A stretch of 64,000 nucleotides of DNA. Origin: Verrucomicrobiota bacterium (GTDB lineage Bacteria; Verrucomicrobiota; Verrucomicrobiia; Opitutales; Opitutaceae). Both the position numbers and the translations under genes were made by a program. The stretch is taken from positions 62,001 to 126,000 of the forward strand of contig JAUWBF010000001.1 of NCBI GenBank assembly GCA_030601755.1, read 5' to 3'. Positions within the stretch are counted from its first letter, which is position 1. Every line of letters begins with the position of its first letter. This document shows, one piece after another, positions 55,027 through 62,774 of this stretch. The notes under the pieces were generated by a model. The model saw only the letters and a program-made list of their open reading frames with translations. It did not search any database and was not told the origin of the DNA.

Positions 55027-55764
55027 ATGGAAACCAGCCCGGCCGCCTCCTCTACGGTCAAATACAAGCGCATCGTCCTCAAACTCAGCGGAGAAGTCCT
55101 CCGCGGCAAGTCCTCCGACCCGATCGACGCGGGTGTGCTCAACCGCATGTGCACGCAGGTCAAGGAGATCCACGACATGGGCGTCGAGGTCTGCGTCGTC
55201 ATCGGCGGAGGCAACATCTTCCGCGGCCTCCAAGGCGAGTCGCGCGGCGTCGACCGCACCACCGGCGACTACATGGGCATGCTCGCCACCGTCATCAACG
55301 CCCTCGCGATCATGGACGGCCTCGAAAAAATGGGCGTCAACACCCGCGTCCAGTCGGCCATTCCCATGAATCAGGTCGCCGAGCCCTTTATTCTCCGCCG
55401 CGCCATCCGCCACCTTGAAAAAGGCCGCGTCGTCATCTTCGCCGCCGGCACCGGCAACCCCTACTTCTCGACCGACACCACCGCCGCCCTGCGCGCCTCC
55501 GAGATCGGCGCCCAGGTCATCATGAAGGCCACCAAGGTCGACGGCATCTACAACAAGGACCCCAAGAAGCACGCCGACGCCGTCAAATACGACACCCTCA
55601 CCTTCATCGAGGCCCTCAAGAACCGGCTCAACGTCATGGACTCGACCGCGTTCTCCCTCTGCCTCGACAACAACGTGCCCATTCTCGTCTTCGACCTCAA
55701 CGACCCGCACGCCATCCGCAAGGCCGTCGTCGGCGAGAAGATCGGCACCCTCGTGCACAGCTGA
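55027..55764 (+). CDS. pyrH: Uridylate kinase
   Basis: 245-residue UMP kinase of the amino-acid kinase fold. It shows [67 protein letters not shown] and [16 protein letters not shown], all diagnostic. It makes UDP for pyrimidine nucleotides. It precedes frr, the widespread pyrH-frr order. Confidence 0.96.
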   Translation: METSPAASSTVKYKRIVLKLSGEVLRGKSSDPIDAGVLNRMCTQVKEIHDMGVEVCVVIGGGNIFRGLQGESRGVDRTTGDYMGMLATVINALAIMDGLEKMGVNTRVQSAIPMNQVAEPFILRRAIRHLEKGRVVIFAAGTGNPYFSTDTTAALRASEIGAQVIMKATKVDGIYNKDPKKHADAVKYDTLTFIEALKNRLNVMDSTAFSLCLDNNVPILVFDLNDPHAIRKAVVGEKIGTLVHS

Positions 55765-55834
55765 GCGCGCCGCCGCCCTCCCCTCCCCCGCCACCCGCTG
55801 GCGTCCTCCCGAACCCATTTTCAACACGCCAATC

Positions 55835-56383
55835 ATGTCAGCCGAAATCATCGCCACCACCCAGACCCGCATGAAGAAGTCCGTGGACCACACCCTCCAC
55901 GAGTTCTCCAACATCCACACCGGCAAGGCCACCCCCTCCATGGTCGAGGGCATCATGGTCGAGGCCTACGGCTCCATGCAGCGCATCAAGGACTGCGCCG
56001 CCATCATGACCCCCGACCCCCGCATGATCGTCATCCAGCCCTGGGACAAGGGCCTCGTGCAGGCCATCTCCAAGGCTATCCAGATCTCCAACCTCGGCTT
56101 CAATCCCAACGTCGACGGCAACCTCGTCCGCGTGCCCCTCGCCGAGATGAGCCGCGAGCGCCGCCAGGAATTCGTCAAGGTCGCCAACCGCCTCGCCGAG
56201 GAAGGCCGCGTGCAGATCCGCAACATCCGCCGCGACGCCATCGAGTCCGTCAAGAAAGCCAAGCTCCCCGAGGACGAGACCAAGCGCACCGAAAAGGAGA
56301 TCCAGACCCTCACCGACAAGTCCATCGAGGAGGTCAACAAGCACCTCGCCGCCAAGGAAAAGGACCTGCTGACCGTCAACTGA
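55835..56383 (+). CDS. frr: Ribosome recycling factor
   Basis: 182-residue factor that splits post-termination ribosomes with EF-G. Landmarks are MKKSVDHTLHEFSNIHTGKA, the conserved IQPWDKGLVQAISKAIQ, NVDGNLVRVPLAEMSRERR, and the C-terminal helix EKEIQTLTDKSIEEVNKHLA. Length is normal. It lies 70 bases after pyrH. Confidence 0.97.
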   Translation: MSAEIIATTQTRMKKSVDHTLHEFSNIHTGKATPSMVEGIMVEAYGSMQRIKDCAAIMTPDPRMIVIQPWDKGLVQAISKAIQISNLGFNPNVDGNLVRVPLAEMSRERRQEFVKVANRLAEEGRVQIRNIRRDAIESVKKAKLPEDETKRTEKEIQTLTDKSIEEVNKHLAAKEKDLLTVN

Positions 56384-56442
56384 CGCCCCCATCGGCGCCG
56401 GGAGGCCCGCCCCGACCTCCCGCCCGCGGCGTCATCACCGCC

Positions 56443-57552
56443 ATGTCCGCCCCCGTCCGCGCCGAAGCCCGGCGCATCGTCGTCAAGCTCGGCACCGGCG
56501 TGCTCACCTCCGGTATCGGGCAACTGAATACCGAGCGCATCGGCGCGCTCGCCGCCGGCGTCGCCGCCCTCCGCCGCGAGGGCGTGGAGGTCATCGTCGT
56601 CTCCTCCGGCGCGGTCGGCCTCGGCATGGGCCGCCTCGGCCTCAAGCGCAAACCCTCCGAGGTCTCCAAGAAACAGGCCTGCGCCGCCATCGGCCAGTCG
56701 TTGCTCATGCAGACCTGGCAGGAGGCCTTCTCCTCGCACGCGCTCACCGTCGCCCAGGTGCTGCTCACCCACGAGGACCTCCGCTCCCGCGCCCGCTACC
56801 TCGGCGTCAAAGCCTGCCTCGAGGAGCTCATCGCCTACGGCACCATTCCCATCATCAACGAGAACGACACCGTCAGCGCCGCCGAGATCAAGTTCGGCGA
56901 CAACGACACGCTCTCCGCGATGGTCGCCAGCCTGCTCGACGCCAAATACCTCGCGATCATCTCCACCGCCCCCGGCCTGATCGACATGCAGGGCACCGGC
57001 GAGATCCTGCCCGTAGTCGAGAAGATCACCCCCGCCATCGAGGCCATGGCCGGCGGCACCACCGACATCACGGCCACCGGCGGCATGATCTCGAAAATTT
57101 CCGCGGCCAAGCTCGCCACCCGCGCCGGTTGCGGCGTGTTCATCGCCAGCGGTGCCGAGCCCGACATCCTCGCCCGCCTGCTCTCCGGCGGCGGCCCGGG
57201 CACGTTCTTCGTGCCCAGCGGCCTGCCCCTTGAGTCGAAAAAACGCTGGATCGCCTACTTCCAGCGTCCCCGCGGCACCATCGTCATCAACGCCTGCGCC
57301 GTGCCCGTGCTGCTCGAGCAGGGTCGCAGCCTGCTGGCCATCGGCGTCACCGGCGCGCGCGGAGCCTTCGCGGCCGGCGACGTGGTCGACATCGCCGGAC
57401 CCGACGGCAAGGTGCTGGCCCGCGGCGTCACCGCCTTCGCCGACTCCGAGATCGCGACCATCGCCGGCAAGTCCAGCGACGACCTGCGTCCGCTCTACCC
57501 GCAGCGCAAGCGCCTCGAGGTCGTGCACCGCAACGACCTGGTGCTGCTCTGA
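56443..57552 (+). CDS. proB: Glutamate 5-kinase
   Basis: 369 residues, first step of proline synthesis from glutamate. The kinase domain has VVKLGTGVLTSGIGQLN, VSSGAVGLGMGRLG, IPIINENDTVSAAEIKFGDN and GTTDITATGGMISKISAAKL. The C-terminal PUA domain (from about residue 280, RGTIVINACAVPVLLEQGRS, ARGVTAFADSEIATIAGKSS) is present. It follows frr by 59 bases. proA is not in the window. Confidence 0.95.
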   Translation: MSAPVRAEARRIVVKLGTGVLTSGIGQLNTERIGALAAGVAALRREGVEVIVVSSGAVGLGMGRLGLKRKPSEVSKKQACAAIGQSLLMQTWQEAFSSHALTVAQVLLTHEDLRSRARYLGVKACLEELIAYGTIPIINENDTVSAAEIKFGDNDTLSAMVASLLDAKYLAIISTAPGLIDMQGTGEILPVVEKITPAIEAMAGGTTDITATGGMISKISAAKLATRAGCGVFIASGAEPDILARLLSGGGPGTFFVPSGLPLESKKRWIAYFQRPRGTIVINACAVPVLLEQGRSLLAIGVTGARGAFAAGDVVDIAGPDGKVLARGVTAFADSEIATIAGKSSDDLRPLYPQRKRLEVVHRNDLVLL

Positions 57553-57566
57553 GCCTCGCCCCGCGC

Positions 57567-57863
57567 TCAGGCCGCCACGCGGAAAAACGCCGCTCCGCCC
57601 AGCGCCACGCGCAGCCGCTCCTCGACATCGGCGGCGTCGTCGCCGGCCGGGTAAAAAATGACCGCTTCGTATCCACCCGGGGACGGACGGGCCAGCAACT
57701 CCTCGGGGGAGGCAAACCACTCGGTTCTCACGCGATCCCCGACCTCCGCAAAACTCGCGGCCACCTCGTCGGCACGACGGTGTTCCCGAGCCACCACCGC
57801 CAGCAGTCGCTCAGCCGCGTCGGGCACGGCCGCATTATCATGATCAGATGAAGGTGTTTTCAT
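57567..57863 (-). CDS. Hypothetical protein (98 aa)
   Basis: 98 residues, MKTPSSDHDNAAVPDAAERL at the start and FASPEELLARPSPGGYEAVI, FYPAGDD in the second half. No family recognised; the pattern of a strand ending in FYPAGDD might be a degenerate receiver-like fold. It ends 14 bases from the convergent proB stop. The gap to the kinase gene (57864-58042) has an AT-rich start and no gene. Confidence 0.45.
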   Translation of the reverse strand: MKTPSSDHDNAAVPDAAERLLAVVAREHRRADEVAASFAEVGDRVRTEWFASPEELLARPSPGGYEAVIFYPAGDDAADVEERLRVALGGAAFFRVAA

Positions 57864-58042
57864 AGGCAGTCTTGGCTACGGCACAAACTGCCACCCATTA
57901 CACTTATTTTACATACGGACAGTTCCGCAGTTCACGTGAGAAATATCCCCTAGTCGCCACCCGGAGACGCTCGTTGGCCGGCGCGGCCGGCCGGACGCCT
58001 GACCGTCCGCCAAAGACAGCCCTGTTCAAACCGGAACGCCTC

Positions 58043-60367
58043 TCAGGAAGCCTGATCTGGGCAGTTCAACGTGTCGTGGACCAGCCGGAGCATGGCCACG
58101 GCGGAGTAGGGTTTGTGGAGGAAGCGGTCCACCGAGATGCTTGCCGCGCGCTGAGCGCCCCCGTGGGAGGTGAGTCCACTGGAAGCGATGATGCGGGCGG
58201 CGGGGTTGATGCGTCGGACGGCGGCGATCAGCGTCGGTCCGTCCATGATCGGCATCATCATGTCGGTGAACACCAGCGCGATTTCCTGCCAACGTTGCGC
58301 ATAGATGCCGATCGCCGTGGCACCGTCCTCGGCCAAGACCACCTCGTAGCCGAAGCTCACCAGGGTCTGCCGGGTCACGTTGAGGATCGGAGCCTCGTCG
58401 TCGACCAACAGAATCAACTCCCCCTTGCCCCTGGGCACTTCCTGGGGCGCGTCGACCGGCGCGCCTTCGCCGGACTGCACCGGCGCGGCGGGGAAGTAGA
58501 CCTTGAAGGTCGTGCCCCTGCCCGGCTCGCTGTGCACGTTCACGAAACCGCCGTGGCTGCGCAGGATCGCCTGCACGGTGGAGAGGCCGAGGCCGGTGCC
58601 CTTGCCGGCCTCCTTGGTGGTGAAGAAGGGCTCGAAGATGTGCTCGATCACCCGCGACGACATGCCGACGCCGTCGTCGGAGACCGAGAGCATGACATAG
58701 GCGCCGGGAGCGGAGCCTTGGTTCATGGCGACGTATTGGGCGTCGAGCTCGACCCGCTCCGCGGAGACACCGAGGCGGCCGCCGTTGGGCATGGCGTCAC
58801 GGGCGTTGACGCAGAGATTGAGCAAAACCTGATTGATCTGCGTGGGATCGCCGACGACCAGCGGCAGGTCGCGCGGCACATCCGATTCGTAGCGGATGTT
58901 TTTCGGGAAGGTGTTGCCGATGATCTCCTCGATTTCCCGGGCGATGTGCCGGATCTGCACCGGCACGCGCTGGCCCTCCACGCCGCGCGCGAAGGACAGC
59001 ACCTGTTTCACCAGGTCGGCGCCACGGCGCGCGCTGCGGCCAAGATTGTCCAGCAGGCGGTGCCCGGTGTCGGACTGCACATGCTGGCGCAGCAGATCGC
59101 CAGCCATCAGGATGGGCGAGAGGATGTTGTTGAGATCGTGCGCGATGCCGCCGGCGAGCGTGCCGATGCTCTCCATGCGCTGGGCTCGCAGGAACTGGAC
59201 CTCCAGGTGCTTTCGCTCGGTGATGTCGGTGTCGATGCTGAGAATCGAGGCCGGCCACCCCTCGGGATCGCGCAAAAACGTCCAGTGGCAGTCGAGCGTC
59301 AGCGGATCGCCGCCGGGCCGGCGGCGTTGCAGTTCACCTTGCCAGGAACCGGCGGCGCGCACGGCCTTCTCCACCTCGTCCAACCGTTCGCGGTCGAGTC
59401 CCGGCAGATCGCGAAAATCACGGCCGGTCGCCTCCGCGCGGCTCCAGCCGTAGAGGCGCTCGGCGCCGCGGCTCCAAAAGAGGATGCGATGCCCGAGGTC
59501 CCGCAGCACGATCGCGTCGGGCGCCATGTCGAGCAGCGCGGCCTGCTGGGCCAGCCGCTCCTCGATGCCCTTGCGTTCGGTGATCTCCTGAAGGGCGCCA
59601 AGCAGACGCTTCACACGGCCGTCCTCGACGACGGGCTGTCCTTGGGCGCGCACCCAGATCGCACGGCCCTTGGCGGTGACGAAGGGCAGCTCAAGATCCC
59701 AGGCAACATGCTCGTCAATCGCCCGGCGCACCGCCTCGAGTATGATGGGCTTGGCCTTGGGAGCATAAAAATCGACGGCGGTCTCCAGCCTCGGTTGGTA
59801 GTCGGCGTCCACTTCGTGGATGAGGCGCGTCTCATCGGTCCAGCGGAGTTCGCCGGAAGCAACATCAAGGCTCCACCCGCCCACCTTGGCAATGCGACCG
59901 GTGGCGTGGAGCAGGTGTTCGCTGGCCTGCAGCGCCTCGGTGGTGCGCCGGTGCTCAAGCCGGCGCAATCGGTTACTCCGCGCCTGCCAGATCGCCGGAG
60001 CCAGACGCGACAGGCGGTCCTTGAAAATGAAGTTCTCGGCACCACGCTTGATCGCCTCGACCGCATACTCCGCGTCGTCGTGCGCGGAGATCAGAATAAG
60101 CGGGAAATCATCGCCGAAGGCCGCCAGGGACGCCTTGACCTTGTCGAAGCAACACGAGCGGCAATCCGTGTCCAGCAGCACCAAGTCCGGCCGCTCCGCC
60201 AGGACGGAACGCATTTCGGCAAGGCTGCCGACCGCACGCACGCTCTGCGGCGTGCCCAGCACCTCGCAAACCTGCGCGCACAACCCGGGATCGTCGGACA
60301 CGAGCAACAACCAATCGAGGCAAGCTGGTGACGCCGGTGTGGGGGCGGAATATAAGGCGGGCGACAT
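58043..60367 (-). CDS. Hybrid sensor histidine kinase (REC-PAS-PAS-HisKA-HATPase-REC)
   Basis: 774-residue cytoplasmic phosphorelay protein. An N-terminal receiver-like domain (WLLLVSDDPGLCAQVCEVL, LVLLDTDC) is followed by two PAS domains (about 150-265 and 275-385, each ending in ITERK), a HisKA helix with GTLAGGIAHDLNNILSPILM (His410), the HATPase domain (INQVLLNLCVNARDAMP, SVSDDGVGMSSR, GKGTGLGLSTVQAI) and a C-terminal receiver (LILLVDDEAP, Asp702 in FTDMMMPIMDG, Lys in LHKPYS). A receiver at both ends suggests control by an upstream kinase. A single-domain response regulator is encoded divergently 153 bases away. Confidence 0.92.
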   Translation of the reverse strand: MSPALYSAPTPASPACLDWLLLVSDDPGLCAQVCEVLGTPQSVRAVGSLAEMRSVLAERPDLVLLDTDCRSCCFDKVKASLAAFGDDFPLILISAHDDAEYAVEAIKRGAENFIFKDRLSRLAPAIWQARSNRLRRLEHRRTTEALQASEHLLHATGRIAKVGGWSLDVASGELRWTDETRLIHEVDADYQPRLETAVDFYAPKAKPIILEAVRRAIDEHVAWDLELPFVTAKGRAIWVRAQGQPVVEDGRVKRLLGALQEITERKGIEERLAQQAALLDMAPDAIVLRDLGHRILFWSRGAERLYGWSRAEATGRDFRDLPGLDRERLDEVEKAVRAAGSWQGELQRRRPGGDPLTLDCHWTFLRDPEGWPASILSIDTDITERKHLEVQFLRAQRMESIGTLAGGIAHDLNNILSPILMAGDLLRQHVQSDTGHRLLDNLGRSARRGADLVKQVLSFARGVEGQRVPVQIRHIAREIEEIIGNTFPKNIRYESDVPRDLPLVVGDPTQINQVLLNLCVNARDAMPNGGRLGVSAERVELDAQYVAMNQGSAPGAYVMLSVSDDGVGMSSRVIEHIFEPFFTTKEAGKGTGLGLSTVQAILRSHGGFVNVHSEPGRGTTFKVYFPAAPVQSGEGAPVDAPQEVPRGKGELILLVDDEAPILNVTRQTLVSFGYEVVLAEDGATAIGIYAQRWQEIALVFTDMMMPIMDGPTLIAAVRRINPAARIIASSGLTSHGGAQRAASISVDRFLHKPYSAVAMLRLVHDTLNCPDQAS

Positions 60368-60520
60368 GAAGTATGGGGAGCAATCCGCTGCCGTTTCAGT
60401 CGTCCCAAAATTGCCCCGCACACACAATGGTAAAACCAAGGTTGTTCGCCGGCTCGCCAGCAGACCGCGAATGGATCCGATGATTACATTGCGGACTTGC
60501 GGACGAGCCTGTCCATTCGC

Positions 60521-60967
60521 ATGATGCACAACCTGCCGACTGCCCTGTCGTCTCCCTACCCCAACCCCTACCCCGCCGTGACCGCACATCGTGTTTTGAT
60601 CATCGACGACGAGGCTCCCATGCGGGACATGCTTCGCCGCTGTCTGGAACCACTGGACTACCGCTGCCTCGGAGCCGAGACCGCCGCCGAGGCGATGCAG
60701 GTGCTCAAACATGAGCACATCGACCTCATCCTCCTGGACCTCATGCTGCCGGATGTGAACGGATACAGCTTTTTCGAGCTGCTGGCCGAGGCCGGCATCC
60801 GCATCCCGGTGATCATCATCAGCGGCTGCACCTCGAAGGACGCGCTGGACCTCGGCTGGGAACTGGGCGCGGTCGACTACGTCACCAAGCCTTTCAATCC
60901 CATCGAGCTGATTTTCCGCGTGCGCAAAGTGCTCACGGAGATCGACCGCGCTCCGGCCGTCGGTTGA
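60521..60967 (+). CDS. Single-domain response regulator
   Basis: 148 residues consisting of one receiver domain after a 23-residue tail. Acidic pocket DDE at residues 29-31 (VLIIDDEAPM), phosphorylated Asp73 in LILLDLMLPDVNGYSF, the Thr/Ser switch in IIISGCT and Lys123 in DYVTKPFNPIE. There is no output domain, so it acts as a phosphate shuttle or by protein contact, probably with the divergent hybrid kinase. Start taken at the ATG at 60521. Confidence 0.9.
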   Translation: MMHNLPTALSSPYPNPYPAVTAHRVLIIDDEAPMRDMLRRCLEPLDYRCLGAETAAEAMQVLKHEHIDLILLDLMLPDVNGYSFFELLAEAGIRIPVIIISGCTSKDALDLGWELGAVDYVTKPFNPIELIFRVRKVLTEIDRAPAVG

Positions 60968-61027
60968 GACGGCGCTTAGGGAGGTCCCCAAACCCACGCT
61001 CGGAGCCTGGGGACAACCGGTCCGCGA

Positions 61028-62617
61028 TCACCAGACCAGCAGGCCGCCGGCAAAAGTGAGACCGGCGCCGACCGAGCAGAAGATGATCTTGTCGCCGGGC
61101 TTGAAAATGCCCTCCTCGGCGGCCCAGCCGAGCGCCATGGAGACGGACGCGCCGGAGGTATTGCCGTATTTGGAGATGGTCACGACGAATTTTTCGAACG
61201 GGATGCCGACACGTTTGCCAACGGCCTTCAGGATGCGCTCGTTGGCCTGGTGGGGCACGATCCACGCGATGTCGTCGGGTGTGAGACCATGACGCTGCAT
61301 GGCATGCTCGATCTCGTTGGCGAAGGCGATGACGGCGCTCTTGAAGACCGCGCCGCCGTCCATCTGCAGGTAGAAGTCCTTGAGGTCGCTGCCGTCGGCG
61401 CAGGGCAAGAGACGGTTGGCGCCGCCGCCGGGACGCTGGATGGCCTCGAAAACACTGGCGTCTCCGGAGAGCGCCATGCGGTGCAGGCGATGGCCTCCGG
61501 GGGCGTCCGTCAAAATGGCCGCGCCCGCGCCGTCGCCAAAGAGGAAGGCGGTCTCATGGTCGTTGGGATTGGTGATGCGCGAGAGGAGTTCGGCAGTGAC
61601 CACGATGACCTTGCGGGCGGTGCCGCCGCGGATGAAGGCGCGGCCGACCTCCAGCGCATAGAGCCAGCCGGAGCAGGCGGCATTGAGGTCGAAGGCAAGC
61701 GCCTTGGTGCAGCCAAGGTGCTTGGCGAGCGAGCTGGCCATCGAGGGCACCGGCTGGTCGGGGATGATGGTCGCGAGCACGATGCCATCAATCTCGGCGG
61801 CGGTCACCCCCGCCTGCTTGAGCGCGTGATTGACAGCGGTGGCGGCGAGGCTGGTCGCGGACTCGCCGGGATCGGCGTAGCGACGCTCCTTAATGCCCGT
61901 AAGCTTGACCATCTCGGCTTCGGTGCGGCCGGGGAAAGCCTTGAGGATCTCGCTGGTGGGCCGGACGTTTTTTGGCACGGCATAGCCGACACCGGCGATG
62001 CAAACGGTCTGGTCTGCGGAAACTCCGGGCGCGGCGACGGCGGGAGTCGGGGTGGCGGCGGGAGCCGCGGTAACCGCACCGGACGCGATAAAGTTGGTGA
62101 TGTCGTCACCCGAAACACGCCCCCCGGGACCGGTGGCGGGCACGCCGGTGAGGGCGGCGGGATCGAGGCCGGCGTCGCGGGCGATCTTGATCGCACGCGG
62201 AGTCCACTGGGGGCCGGTGGCGGGCGCGGGAGCAACCGGGGCGGCGACCGGCGTCGGCGTGGCCGCCGGAGCCGAAGCGTGAGTAGGAGCAACCGAGACC
62301 GACGCGGCAGGCTTGGCGGCCGGCTGCGGCACGACGCCCGCGCCCACGGAAAGGTGCTTGAGGGAGATGTCGGCGGTCTCGATGCGCAGGAACGGCGAGC
62401 CGGAGGAAACGATGTCGCCGGCGCGGCAGAAAACCTCGCGCACGGTGCCATCGCAAGGGGCTTCCCACTCGAAGACCGACTTGTCGCTCTCGAGTTCGGC
62501 CGCCTTGACGCCCTTGGACAGCTTGGCGCCGGGTTGGACGAGAATGTCGATCACCGTGAGTTCGCTGACGGTGGCCCCCATGGAGGGCATCGGGACGTCG
62601 ATGAGGAATGTTTCCAT
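61028..62617 (-). CDS. Lipoyl domain / E3-binding domain / KAS III (FabH-like) fusion
   Basis: 529 residues in three modules. Residues 1-80 are a lipoyl domain with the modified lysine in ELESDKSVFEWEAP (Lys46). A Pro/Ala linker (90-135) leads to a peripheral subunit-binding domain, residues 138-178 (TPRAIKIARDAGLDPAALTG, GPGGRVSGDDI). A second Pro/Ala linker precedes a KAS III domain (204-529) with FDLNAACSGWLYALEVGRAF (Cys315), IVPHQANERILKAVGKRVGI (His456) and ISKYGNTSGASVSMA (Asn486). So it has the mobile arm and docking site of a 2-oxoacid dehydrogenase E2, but a ketosynthase instead of the E2 acyltransferase. It could take an acyl group from lipoate to prime a chain. Divergent from HMG-CoA reductase. 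Confidence 0.92.
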   Translation of the reverse strand: METFLIDVPMPSMGATVSELTVIDILVQPGAKLSKGVKAAELESDKSVFEWEAPCDGTVREVFCRAGDIVSSGSPFLRIETADISLKHLSVGAGVVPQPAAKPAASVSVAPTHASAPAATPTPVAAPVAPAPATGPQWTPRAIKIARDAGLDPAALTGVPATGPGGRVSGDDITNFIASGAVTAAPAATPTPAVAAPGVSADQTVCIAGVGYAVPKNVRPTSEILKAFPGRTEAEMVKLTGIKERRYADPGESATSLAATAVNHALKQAGVTAAEIDGIVLATIIPDQPVPSMASSLAKHLGCTKALAFDLNAACSGWLYALEVGRAFIRGGTARKVIVVTAELLSRITNPNDHETAFLFGDGAGAAILTDAPGGHRLHRMALSGDASVFEAIQRPGGGANRLLPCADGSDLKDFYLQMDGGAVFKSAVIAFANEIEHAMQRHGLTPDDIAWIVPHQANERILKAVGKRVGIPFEKFVVTISKYGNTSGASVSMALGWAAEEGIFKPGDKIIFCSVGAGLTFAGGLLVW

Positions 62618-62774
62618 CAGGGTTCTGGACTAGGGAAGGAGCACTGTTGGTGGCTCATTCCCATCAGTCAATGGCGCGGGATGATTCCGGGCCATGATTA
62701 TTGTTTCAACTCCATGGCAGTAATACCGTCACTGCAACGTAACGCTTGCATCCCATGCGGCTTGCTACCGTCGC

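Noticed and set aside
61028-62617. KAS III domain as HMG-CoA synthase partner of the adjacent reductase
   Set aside because: PHQANERIL and the YGNTSGASV motif with a Cys-His-Asn triad are FabH type; HMG-CoA synthase-specific features were not seen.
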